Positions 1-9,370 of a stretch of DNA of 64,000 nucleotides are shown one piece after another (the first letter of the stretch is position 1; each line of letters starts with the position of its first letter). The position numbers were made by a program, and so were the translations under genes. Source of the stretch: Rhyzopertha dominica (taxonomy: Eukaryota > Arthropoda > Insecta > Coleoptera > Bostrichidae). The notes below the pieces were generated by a model, which was not told where the DNA came from, did not search any database, and was given only the letters and a program-made list of their open reading frames with translations. The DNA is taken from NCBI GenBank assembly GCA_025024175.1, contig QCXZ01000053.1, positions 5,394,001-5,458,000 on the forward strand, given 5' to 3'.

Positions 1-833
1 GGCCAGGTAATAAGAAAGTGGAGACACGATTATTTAAAATCTATAGAAATGTATAGGCAGGAAAATCGTCCGATATTTTTCCTCGATTAAACATGGTACG
101 AAAAAGGATGGGTTGATGACTCAGGGAAGTGCAACGTCAATATTCCGGCGTCAAAAGGAAAAAGAATAATGATTCTACATGCAGGAGGTGAAAATGGTTT
201 CTTTCCTGGAGCCCTGTATCTTGGATGTAAAAACTTGAAAGAAGCAAGCGCCGGTTATCATTCTAATATGAATGCGGAAGTTTTTGAAAATTGGTTCCAA
301 AACATTTTATTGCCCATATTGCCACAAAACAGCGTCATGGTAATGGACAACGCTAGTTACCATTCGGAGCAACTGGATAAAATTCCAAATACAACAACTA
401 ATAAGGCAACCATTCAAGAATTNTTAAGAAAAGAAGATTTANATTTCGAAGAGGACTACACAAAAAAACAATCGTTGGAAGTGCTTGGCACAAAAAAATT
501 TCGAAGAAATTTAAAATAGACATTCTCGCTTCTGAATGTGGACACACCATTCCACGATTACCCCCATATCATTACATTTTCAACCCCATTGAAATGATAT
601 GGGGGCAGTTGAAACAAAGAATTCGATGGGGGAACACCGGTGGAAAATTTAGCAATGAAATGCTGCTAAAAATTAGACACGAAGCTGAAATAACAAGTGT
701 CGATGCATGGAGAAATTAAGTGCGGCATGTACTGGACATTGAAAATCGATACACAGCGAATCATGTACAAGAATTAATAATAAGAGTTAATCGGGATTGT
801 AGCAGTGAAAGTGATAGTGAGCATTTTTTTTAG
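1..833 (+). pseudogene. Broken DDE transposase (IS630/Tc1-like DDE_3 type)
   Basis: Transposase relic cut off by the window edge. One frame opens with RPIFFLD and then TWYEKG. The acidic residue expected after the first catalytic Asp is a TAA stop (88-90). The frame reopens through MILHAGG (169) to the second Asp in VMDNASYHS (near 345-370). It then breaks by frameshift near 515, and the third catalytic region appears in another frame as PPYHYIFNPIEMIWGQLK (about 560-615). A second stop lies near 718 and the coding remnant ends at 831-833. The order YLD(E)TW, MDNASYHS, LPPYH..NPIE is what I know from a widespread arthropod DDE endonuclease family. Two ambiguous bases fall inside (423, 442). 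It cannot encode an active enzyme. Confidence 0.8.
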
Positions 834-1789
834 TTTGTGACTGTTGTAACAAGCTGTAATGAACATAATCGATATGGTGTATAAATTTTATTGTGCACTA
901 TTGTAATTTTTTTCTAACAATTGTAAATAATTTTCTACTTACTAATTTGTATGTTTTCATATTAAATTTGTATAAATTCGTTATGACATGCAAAGGCTTT
1001 TATTTTATACATCGGAAAATTTAAATCCAATAAAGTATCACATAAAAATAGATCGCGGGTCGCGCCAGTTAGCATCAGGTCTGCATTAAATATAATGTGT
1101 TATAAAAGCTTCTATGTTTTATTGATTGCTAAATTATCACAACTAACAAATTTCAAAAATTTATAGTGGAAAGGTTAAAATTTTAGCCAACAAGTTTTTT
1201 TTTAATATGGCCCATTTAGAAACTTTGAAGCGTGCCACTAATCCCAATAATTTAGGACGGCCGACCATAAGGTTGTAAAAGCCCTCATTTACAATACAAT
1301 AGTTTAGGATCAAATCTTAAAACCTTATACTGAGAGACATTCAGTTTTTAAATTAAATCTTCTTGAGACAATTTGCGCTCACTGTTAACACAACACTCCT
1401 AAAATTCCTCTTAAGATCATCGGCATTACGTTATTGAAATAGGTCTAACAACAATATGGCACCCAAGTGTGAACCTTGCGGTATGCCCGGCGAGGTAATG
1501 ATAAAATTATATTTAATATCATAATAACTACTGCTGCTTGCGGTAGGTCATATATGAATTTATCTAGGATAGAAGGTGACTTGCCATTGTTTAATGAATG
1601 TAACCAATTTGTTTCCTTTAATAACTTTTAATAATCTTCCGCACGTCCAGTTTCTTTATTTTTCAACTAACCTGGAAAATGTGGAGTGGACAATAGGATC
1701 TTTGTTCATATAAACTATAGAAACAGTTTGGTGTGAATGTTGTCAATCTGCGTAGCCAAACATCATTCGGATTTTTATTACAACAGCAC
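834..1789. other. No gene recognised, AT-rich
   Basis: AT-rich sequence with no open frame of note and no repeat that I recognise. The first part may still belong to the 3' end of the preceding transposon, but no terminal repeat was found. Confidence 0.5.
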
Positions 1790-2450
1790 GGGATTTTTTT
1801 ATCTCTAATTTGTTTTTTAAAATTATGTCCCCAGCGTGGCTTTGTGGATTGTGTGTATACCTCTGTTTATACCGATACTAGGAAAACCTTTGATATTGAG
1901 TGAGTTGCAAAGTATTAGCATTATATACAATAAGTATTCTTGATTGACTTAGATCATATCGTAAGCAATGCGTTGGGATAGCCAATATGGTTTCTTGGTG
2001 TACAGTAAGCGGTCACTCTGGGGTATCACGGGGTTCCAATATTGGGCCAACCTTTTGTTGTTTATAAGCAACATCATTTCTGGTTTTCGTCACTCTAAAA
2101 CATTACTTTTTGCAGACGATTTGAAGCTTTTTATACCTTCTAACTCTGTCGAGGAGTTTGTTTTTGTTGCAAAGTGAGCTGGACTCATTTAACATTTGGT
2201 TTAATTGTAATAGTTAGCAGTTAAACAAAAATGTAAGATTTTGCATTTTCTAAAAAATTTGAATGTAATAATTTCGCGCATATATAGCTTACAGAAAGTT
2301 TGGCTTTGGAAAAAAGCAAACCATGGAATTTGATGATCCCTTTCTTATTTACTCCTCCTTAGTTTGTTCGATATTAAAAAACTGATCTATTTTATGGAAT
2401 CCTCAGTATACTTGGCTTGTGTTTATTTCATGCGAGGCGTTACATAATTA
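1790..2450 (+). pseudogene. Jockey-like LINE reverse transcriptase fragment, decayed
   Basis: Pieces of a non-LTR reverse transcriptase can be read in order across several frames. First comes TDTRKTFDI-like sequence (about 1860-1900), then SRGSNIGPT (near 2020-2045, a degraded VPQGSxLGP). Next is FISNIISGFRH followed by LLFADDLKLF (about 2060-2135), whose FADD is the catalytic box. After it come SELDSFNIWF, then CKILHF and a degraded SLVxSxLExxSVIWNPQY at about 2355-2415. At least three frameshifts and several stops show a dead copy. The order of motifs is that of Jockey-clade ORF2; the clade assignment is by motif resemblance only. Confidence 0.7.
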
Positions 2451-3709
2451 GAGACCCAACATCCTGCTGGAACCCTATGTTTTGAAGGTATATACCATCC
2501 ACCTGAGAAATTAAAAGTGGGTTATCTGGTCCCTATATAATTCGCAATTAACTATTTGCGTATTCCCAGAAGAGTGTTTCAAGTCTTTCAAAGAAATTAT
2601 GCATTCATCTAAAAAGCACACCAAATAGTTTGGGACGTTTTTCGTTCAATGGGCATAGCAGCTAAGCTAATTAGTTGTTGAATCAGTTGCATTCTGTAAA
2701 CAGTATGTAATTTTTTCTTCAGAAAGCGGGGCACGATACTTAATGAAATGTGCTAAATTTCCCTGGTTGTTACTGTCATTTAAAGAATGTATTTTGAGGA
2801 TTTAACATTTAAAATAACTGTATACTGTATATCTTAAAGGTATTGTTATAGTAGCTAACGGTATTTTTGTTACCAGAATGAAAATCGAACATCACCGCCA
2901 AGAAAGAACTCGAAGCCCTCGCTGTCAATCTTCGACAGACATTTCTTTCCGGCGTCTCTATTTAGGTACCGTTCTATCGCAAACCACGATCCATTCAGCT
3001 CGCTTCAAATACTGCTATTCCAGTATCAAACAATAATTTCCCGCTGTGACAGTGCCATCGTTTCGGCTGTGTTGATGTTTTGCATTAGGGTGTCATTCTG
3101 TGAAAAGCCAGTCGTGTGTCGCTGTCAGTGAAAGGAAATCAATTTACTGTTATGTGTATTTGACGTGTAAGTTAACAAACACTTCATTTCGGAGTGGCAG
3201 TCGGTGCTTGTTTGTTCATCAGGAAACTGTGTCGTTGCTTTGTTGCCGATGCATCGCCCACTGGATTTCTCCGCTGCGTACCTGTGACACCTACACTTGG
3301 AAAGTCGTTTTTAAAATACCGTCTCGGTCGCTTTCGAAGCATGAATTGGAGAGCCAGCTTATTGAATTGATGCTCGATTAAATGCCAATGGTTGATATGA
3401 AGGTAACGATACTTTTCGACACCTTCAACCATGTCTTCCTTTACGTTAATCTTCTAGTTTAAGTCTCGAGTCTTTTCATAAACTATTCGAATATACTACT
3501 CAAGGTGTAAAAAAATTCATTTTATATTTCTCTGAAAAGTCTTGTCGTAGGAAATGATGATATGGTTGGACAAATCATAAGTGCACTTCATGAAAATAAT
3601 AATATTATTATACGGAGTGAAGTTTAATACAATAGTGTATTAAAAATATAATTCAAATAACGGTACTTATTGATGTCATTATGTCCCTCGCTACGTCTTA
3701 ATTAACATA
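2451..3709. other. Unassigned stretch with one possible small exon
   Basis: Nothing clearly coding. The block 2877-2965 is GC-richer and open in two frames. It is bounded by tttttgttaccag and by tttag|gtacc, which would be acceptable splice acceptor and donor sites on the plus strand. Frame one reads NENRTSPPRKNSKPSLSIFD at its start. A 93-residue open frame at 3100-3381 has no recognisable domain and is not called. Confidence 0.25.
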
Positions 3710-4142
3710 TGTCGGTGCCAAGTCCGCCCATGGTCCACGCCACTGTAAAATCTCCGCCTATGATTAGTTCCAACCGAATAAGTTGTTTTGTTTATTTGAA
3801 AGTCTTGTTTGATTTTATATAATACTGCGAACGCGTCAGAAATGGTCTGGCGAACGGAACGGCGCTCCGACAAAATCATAATATAAACATTTTGCATTGG
3901 AGAGTGGGCATTTGAGAGATTCGAATTCAGATTCTGATTAGAGCCTTGAGCAAGTGGTGGTTTTTGGTCGGAGCGTCGGATCGTTTACGTTTTGCAGCAA
4001 TTATTTGTAGTTAGTTAATTAACGTTTTAAATAAGTGTTTATTGGCTCCATTTGTTTATTAATTTTGTGTTGTGGACAATAAATTTATGTTTTTGGGCGG
4101 ACTTACTGAGTTTACGTTCGTAACCGCCCCTATATTCCGACA
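3710..4142 (+). mobile_element. 5' LTR of a Gypsy-type retrotransposon
   Basis: The 433-bp block begins TGTCGG and ends CCGACA, a perfect short terminal inversion of the TG...CA type. It is followed at once by TCAGAAGTGGGAT, a primer-binding-like sequence, and 100 bp later by a Gag-like reading frame. An aataaa sits near its 3' end (about 4079). No second copy of this LTR was found in the window, so the element is truncated on the right. Confidence 0.7.
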
Positions 4143-4162
4143 TCAGAAGTGGGATATTCAAC
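4143..4162 (+). promoter_or_regulatory. Primer binding site of the LTR element
   Basis: TCAGAAGTGGGATATTCAAC directly abuts the LTR end, where the tRNA primer site must lie. A (T)ATCAGAAGTGGG string after an LTR is familiar from insect Gypsy-type elements. The priming tRNA was not assigned. Confidence 0.45.
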
Positions 4163-4242
4163 CCTCTACGTTCGCAGTAGTGTGTGGTGACTTTTATAAA
4201 AAAAAACTTGTGTGACTTTTGTGTGCTGTACAAATTGGAGTG

Positions 4243-4640
4243 ATGCCGCGAAAAAGAAGTAAAACAACAGCAGCTGAACAATCATCATCACATCAAAATG
4301 CTACTGAAGATGAGGCTTTGGGGCGCATTCGCTTATTAGAGCAGCAGATGATAAATGTTGGACATAGTACTCCGATGATGACACTACCTGTGTTTGAGCC
4401 TACTTCCAAGTATGCAGACCCTGAAGGATGGTGTGCCATTGTCGACATGTGGGTTACAAAGTATCAACCTGATGAGATGACACTTGTGATGGCGTTGTCT
4501 AATGCTTTGAAAGGGGAATCTGCCAGTTGGTTAATATCAGCTAAGCCTCAGTCTAATATTCTGAATAATTTCATTAGAATATGAGGTTGAAAAATTATGC
4601 TTTCTGGGCGTAGATACATAAGTTGGCACAAACATATCAA
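4243..4640 (+). pseudogene. Partial gag of the Gypsy-type element
   Basis: ATG at 4243 starts MPRKRSKTTAAEQ, and the frame runs to a stop at 4582-4584. The middle part, DPEGWCAIVDMWVTKY followed by ALKGESASWL, looks like the retrotransposon Gag pattern of a Trp-centred segment and then a 'L.G.A..W' segment. After 4584 homologous-looking sequence seems to carry on in another frame for a short way. There is no zinc knuckle, protease or RT. The element is lost before 4790, where a different repeat begins. Confidence 0.55.
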
Positions 4641-4789
4641 AAGCTCCATAGAGAGTCGGCAAGCCTCATCAGCATTTGTATACTTTTCCCATTGGAATAA
4701 GGTTATATCATTCCTTTCAAAATTTTACACTCCTTTTCTTATATAACAAACTCGGTTCTGAAGAGATGCCTGTTCACCGTCTTTGGGAC

Positions 4790-4990
4790 GATGAAACAGG
4801 TTTCCGGGATTGGCTCCGCGTTGTCATTGGTTGGTTCTCCTCTGAACCTTGGAATCGACGACATTTCGGCACGATCTCACGTACCATCTTCAGGTCTTCT
4901 TGCTGCTGATCTCGCTGCTGCTGCTCTGCTCCGTGTCACACGGCTTGAACTGACTTCCGTTGCGATGGATGGCGGTATATATACTCGTCG
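4790..4990 (-). repeat. Left arm of a ~201-bp inverted repeat (PLE pseudo-LTR)
   Basis: Pairs with 5030-5230 in reverse orientation around a 39-bp spacer (4991-5029). The two arms give nearly the same translation from opposite strands (beginning MKQVSGIGSALSL). The minus-strand reading of this arm contains a variant of the hammerhead-like motif in the other arm, with GAAATGTC in place of GAAACGTC (about 4857-4896). Small differences between the arms (for example ACGTGAG versus ACGGGAG) show that they are not a simple read-through artefact. Confidence 0.8.
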
Positions 4991-5029
4991 TGTGTTACGC
5001 TTGACAACGGAGCAACGAAGTCAGTCAAG

Positions 5030-5230
5030 CGACGAGTATATATACCGCCATCCATCGCAACGGAAGTCAGTTCAAGCCGTGTGACACGGAGCAGAGCAGC
5101 AGCAGCGAGATCAGCAGCAAGAAGACCTGAAGATGGTACGGGAGATCGTGCCGAAACGTCGTCGATTCCAAGGTTCAGAGGAGAACCAACCAATGACAAC
5201 GCGGAGCCAATCCCGGAAACCTGTTTCATC
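5030..5230 (+). repeat. Right arm of the inverted repeat (PLE pseudo-LTR)
   Basis: Plus-strand arm. It contains a CAG-rich run (about 5093-5123), a hammerhead-like motif (5124-5163), and near its end the string CCCGGAAACCTG. A similar CCCGCGGAAACCTG follows just outside, then an (AT)n run (5262-5276). The PLE tail at 7950-8010 has the same order: hammerhead-like motif, CCCGGAAA, then (AT)n. I therefore read the arms as 3' pseudo-LTR pieces of a related PLE. Confidence 0.6.
5124..5163 (+). ncRNA. Hammerhead-like ribozyme motif in PLE terminus
   Basis: Core strand CUGAAGA (5127-5133) is followed by one unpaired U. Helix II is GGUACG paired with CGUGCC (one G-U) over a 6-nt loop. GAAACGUC follows (5153-5160). 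Stem I is GAC with GUC. The stem III segment ACGU is self-complementary, so a complete fold would need two molecules. Small hammerhead variants that act as dimers are known from Penelope-like elements. Activity is inferred, not shown. Confidence 0.55.
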
Positions 5231-5372
5231 ATACAACGCCCGCGGAAACCTGAAGCAGAACATATATATATATATTGGTAGATTTTAGGTTGTCTCTACG
5301 GGGAGCAGACAGAACGACTAACTCGTACCTTCGAGAAACTACGGTCCAAGAGAGCTAAACTACTGTGCGACC

Positions 5373-7541
5373 TTGCTTTTTTTACGAAGATGTCGCGATT
5401 GCAAGATAACACCTACTTGTATGAAGCTGTCACATCACACACGGACACCGAAAACCACAAGAATCCTAGAGAGAGCGAGCCAAGCCTTACTTCGAGAAGC
5501 AATTCAACAAACTCGCTACAAACTCTATTATATTGACAGGAGACTTCTGGAAGTTCACATATATCTTAGTAATTTTATTCATCGAGCACTATGGGATACA
5601 GTTGATACGCTAGCTGAATTTCGAGCAGAAACGAACAGCACTATCACCACACAAAAACAGAAGAAGAAGTTCGAAGCTTTATATAGCAGACAAAAGCCGA
5701 AACAGACATATGTACAGGAAAGCAAGAAATTGGTTATCAACTTATCCGACAGAACCCTAGACGAACCAGCAGTCTCAGTTCTTTCTAAAGGATTCAATTT
5801 TGCTGTAGCACCTGCAAAAATTCCGATAGAAGACATAATATGTGCAGTAGAATCAGCCATTTCAAAGACAGACAAAAACACCGCAGAAGAAATTCGACAA
5901 GACGTTGTTAGAGTACTGAGAACATCTAAACCGCCAAAAAGAAACCTGAGTACCAAGGAAATACAAGCCCTTAAAGCTACAAAAGAAGACAAATCTGTTA
6001 TAGTACTTCCAGCGGACAAAGGTAACGCTACCGTAGTCTTAAATACCACCGATTACAACCAAAAAATGGAGTCATTGTTGACTGATTCGGCCTACCGTAA
6101 GATAAACTCTGATCCTACGACATATTTGGAAAAGACAACAAAAAGCAAGATTAAAGCCTCTCCTATAGATGACGAAACCCAAAGGCAAATCATACCACGA
6201 GAGAAGTCTTCCAAATGTCCCAAAATATATGGGTTACCAAAAATCCACAAAGCAGACATTCCGCTCAGACCGATAGTTAGTTCTATTGGATGCCCGCTAC
6301 AAAACCTAGCTAGGTACCTAGCCAAACAACTTCAGCCATACGCAGAAGAAGCAAACTCGTACGTGCGCAATGCTGATCACCTTATTAACATCTTGAAGGT
6401 CACACCCATAACAAATAACGACCTCTTGGTTAGCTTTGACGTGGTATCTTTATTTACCCAAATACCAGTGGAAGAAGCGTTGGAGATAATAAAAGAAAAA
6501 TACAAACCGCCATCCCATATCTTAAACTTAGTCCAGCATTGTTTAAATAATACCTATTTCATTTATAACGGACAGCGCTACAAACAGATAGAAGGAGCAC
6601 CAATGGGTTCGCCGTTATCGCCGGTCATAGCAAACTTATTTATGGAAGATTTCGAGACCAAGGCGATTACCACCGCCACACAAAAACCGACCCTATGGTT
6701 AAGATATGTGGATGACACACTGGTAATTTGGCCGCATGGCAGGGCAGCCCTACAGAACTTCCTGGATCACCTTAACAGTCAACATGGCAAAATTCGTTTC
6801 ACAATGGAGATAGAAGAGCACAACAAATTGCCGTTTTTAGATGTGCTCTTGACAAGAAAACGTGACGGTTCCCTTGGACACACCGTATACAGAAAACAAA
6901 CACATACGGATCGCTATCTTAACGCTGCGTCCCACCATCATCCCGCGCAAATATACTCAGTGGCTAAAACACTTTTAACGAGATCGAAACGTTTAGCCGA
7001 CGAAGAAAGTAACGACGCTGAAATGAAATACATCAAATCTACACTGCTTAACAATGGATTTTCTAAAAAAGTTATAAACAGAGCACTCAGGCCAAGACGA
7101 CAACGTAATGATACAGACGAACCTCCAACTGGAATTGCCTTCTTACCATATATCAGAGGAACAACTGACAAAATCGGTAGGATATTAAAACGGCATAAGA
7201 TCAAGGCTGTCTTTCGACCACACAAAAAGATAAATACGCTAATACGTAATCCTAAGGAACGTATACCATTGGAAGCCCAAGGGGTGTATGAAATACCATG
7301 CGGTACATGCGCCCAGTCGTATGTAGGTCAGACTAACAGAAGGATTGAAGTAAGAAGAGCCGAACATGTTAATGCGGTAGTAAAAGATGACAAGAATTCC
7401 TCTCTAGCGGCACACGTAAGAATTACGGGTCACCAAATAAACTTTGAGAAGACGCGAACCCTGGCAATTTCCAAAAACCGAACAATAAGAACAATAAGGG
7501 AAGCTATAGAAATAGAAAAACGACCCGACTGTTTAAACTAA
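5373..7541 (+). CDS. Penelope-like element reverse transcriptase with GIY-YIG endonuclease
   Basis: A 722-residue open frame of a PLE, the retroelement class that joins a telomerase-like RT to a C-terminal GIY-YIG nuclease. RT landmarks are PLRPIVSS (about residue 308), SFDVVSLF (354), GAPMGSPLSPVIANLF (about 411), catalytic YVDD (445-448) and PFLDVLLTR (about 487). The nuclease opens with GVYEIPCGTC (637) and SYVGQT (649), followed by arginines. The TAA at 7539-7541 is probably premature: the frame stays open for 41 more codons to 7665-7667, with a plausible continuation (RDDGQRLPHTW). The N-terminus is uncertain. Sequence in another frame just upstream (about 5290-5385, ending LLCDLAFFT) looks like the real start and is joined across a T-run, suggesting a frameshift. 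It is one of the least decayed elements here. Confidence 0.9.
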   Translation: MLFLRRCRDCKITPTCMKLSHHTRTPKTTRILERASQALLREAIQQTRYKLYYIDRRLLEVHIYLSNFIHRALWDTVDTLAEFRAETNSTITTQKQKKKFEALYSRQKPKQTYVQESKKLVINLSDRTLDEPAVSVLSKGFNFAVAPAKIPIEDIICAVESAISKTDKNTAEEIRQDVVRVLRTSKPPKRNLSTKEIQALKATKEDKSVIVLPADKGNATVVLNTTDYNQKMESLLTDSAYRKINSDPTTYLEKTTKSKIKASPIDDETQRQIIPREKSSKCPKIYGLPKIHKADIPLRPIVSSIGCPLQNLARYLAKQLQPYAEEANSYVRNADHLINILKVTPITNNDLLVSFDVVSLFTQIPVEEALEIIKEKYKPPSHILNLVQHCLNNTYFIYNGQRYKQIEGAPMGSPLSPVIANLFMEDFETKAITTATQKPTLWLRYVDDTLVIWPHGRAALQNFLDHLNSQHGKIRFTMEIEEHNKLPFLDVLLTRKRDGSLGHTVYRKQTHTDRYLNAASHHHPAQIYSVAKTLLTRSKRLADEESNDAEMKYIKSTLLNNGFSKKVINRALRPRRQRNDTDEPPTGIAFLPYIRGTTDKIGRILKRHKIKAVFRPHKKINTLIRNPKERIPLEAQGVYEIPCGTCAQSYVGQTNRRIEVRRAEHVNAVVKDDKNSSLAAHVRITGHQINFEKTRTLAISKNRTIRTIREAIEIEKRPDCLN

Positions 7542-8010
7542 CGGGATGACGGACAAAGATTGCCACACACCTGGACCACGGTAATAGAACCAGTTATCAC
7601 AAGCACAAACAATCTCAATACAGAAAATGGTTCTGCTACGGGAGCCGAGGCAATGCTGAACAATTAAAGTTCCCATAATGTACCGGTTATCAGTAGGCAG
7701 CAAAGCGTCATATTGTCTCAAGGGGAGGCACAAGCCAGTTTGCTTAGAACACGGAGTAGGACACGCCAACAAGCACAGTCACAGCAAAGGCAGACCGGAC
7801 CGCAACGGGTGACAGCAAATTGACAACATAGCAATTAATCACCGTACTGGAACTTTCATTGCGAAGAATAGAGTAAAAGATTACCACTTGAAAATGGCAA
7901 GTGCGACCTTGCCGAAACGTCGGAAGAACGGTCCTCCTGAGGATCAAGCTACACGGAATACAACCCGGAAAAGTTTCACACCATATATATATATATATAT
8001 ATATAATATA
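7542..8010 (+). mobile_element. 3' tail of the PLE ending in an (AT)n run
   Basis: Non-coding tail between the ORF stop and an AT microsatellite (7983-8008). It holds the second hammerhead-like motif. A similar short (AT)n run lies just before the ORF (5262-5276), so this copy probably spans about 5262-8010. Confidence 0.65.
7886..7922 (+). ncRNA. Degenerate hammerhead-like motif, PLE 3' tail
   Basis: UUGAAAAU precedes a perfect six-pair helix, GGCAAG with CUUGCC, over the loop UGCGAC; then GAAACGUC. The helix differs in sequence from the one at 5124-5163 but keeps all pairs. The core differs at two otherwise fixed positions (C to U, G to A), so this copy may be inactive. Confidence 0.45.
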
Positions 8011-8039
8011 TTTATCCAAAAAGATCAATCGGTTTTACA

Positions 8040-8280
8040 TAACGTTTCATACAGATTGGGAAAATTTGCTTTGCGGAAATTGTATGTCTTAAAACTGCGG
8101 GTCTAAATGGGACCCTTGAGGAACGCCAGATGGTGACCGTAAAGACACCCGCAAAATAGTATTTTAGAGGTTGACCAGCTGCCTCCTGTCAATTAGGTAC
8201 GATTTTAGCCAAGTTAGTAGTGGATTATAAATAACTAAGAACTTCAATTTGTTAATTTACCATTTACCAAATCATCAAAG
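8040..8280 (-). pseudogene. LINE reverse transcriptase fragment
   Basis: The minus strand reads FDDLVNGKL, then PLLTWLKSYLIDRRQLV, and after a frameshift SGVPQGSHLDPQF. This is the order of the Jockey-type RT stretch before the FADD box. Only about 80 codons remain. Confidence 0.65.
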
Positions 8281-9304
8281 CTTCCAAGTAGTGTTTTATA
8301 GGAGCACCTATATATATTTTTTATTAAACGCAAGTGGGTTCGACTCCATTCCATAACCTAATGAAAACATGACTCCCCCTACCACATAAATCATCAGATG
8401 CAACTTCCCGAAGATTTCCCGCCGATGTTTCCTCGTTACACCGAAAACATTAAGTGGCGTTGTGATAATTAATAACCGTCCGTGATGTACAAGTCCCTGG
8501 AAATCTCCATAATTTGTCGGGCATTCCGCACGCCCGTGCGAAATAAATCAGCGGGATGAAGTTGGCGAATGTAACGAGCCATCCCACTTCTGAAATAACG
8601 CGCGCCGCCGACTTGATGTGGAATAATTACGGGCCATTGTCTAAAGTAATTCGGACGTGTGTTTGGACCGTCCGCTGCCGACTAGATAAAGTTTTCGAGC
8701 GCCCACGGCGACGATTGTGTCCCCACAAATTGTGTTTGCAGTTTGCAAGTGGCTTAGCCGTCGCTGTGTCCAGATTGAATTATGGCGTGCGCTTTAATTT
8801 GTTTGATTGTTCGGACGGCGATTCGGTTGAAGTTGCGGTACATTACACGGTCGGGCAAAAATTAAATCATTTGTTGGTCGAAGCTGCCACTTCTTTGGAA
8901 TAGTTGCAATTCAGCATTGTACACTCAGCACCAAATGTATTGACTGTTCCGTTCAGATTCAGGTTGTGTGAGTACGAGCCCAGCTATACTTTTAATAAGG
9001 CTGTTCAGAATTTTTTTAATTGTGAAGTTAATATGTCTACATACAAATCGCATTAAACAAAACCACAAATTTTTGAGTAACATTTAAATATACAAGTACG
9101 AAGTTCGTTCTAAAGATGCCTTGCGATGATGCTAGTGCGTGACGTAGGACAACGCAAGTGACATAAGCATAAAACTTGCGATTTCAACGAAATGAGATTG
9201 AATTAATCCCTGTCGTTCCATTTAATAAGCAGTGAAGCATCTGTTGCATGTCTTAATGTTTTTAATAAATAATTTCAAACATCAAACATGGATCTCTTAA
9301 AGCA
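8281..9304. other. Non-coding; GC-richer block at 8380-8930
   Basis: About 550 bp (8380-8930) is clearly less AT-rich and richer in CpG than its surroundings, without transposon motifs. A 115-codon open frame there (8556-8903) has no domain and looks incidental. It could be a conserved regulatory block. The rest is AT-rich and holds nothing I recognise. Confidence 0.35.
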
Positions 9305-9370
9305 TCTTATAAGCTTATCCGTCACATGCGAGGGGTCGTTTAACCCCTGTTTAGCGGATAAGCTATAAGA
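9305..9370. repeat. Nested hairpin
   Basis: Outer arms TCTTATAAGCTTATCCG (9305-9321) and CGGATAAGCTATAAGA (9355-9370) are near-perfect reverse complements. Inside lies a second pair, AGGGGT (9331-9336) and ACCCCT (9343-9348). It could fold as RNA or be a short palindromic transposon remnant. Confidence 0.5.

Noticed and set aside
8556..8903. A 115-codon plus-strand frame in GC-richer DNA
   Set aside because: No recognisable domain, no splice or start context, and high CpG content alone lengthens open frames.
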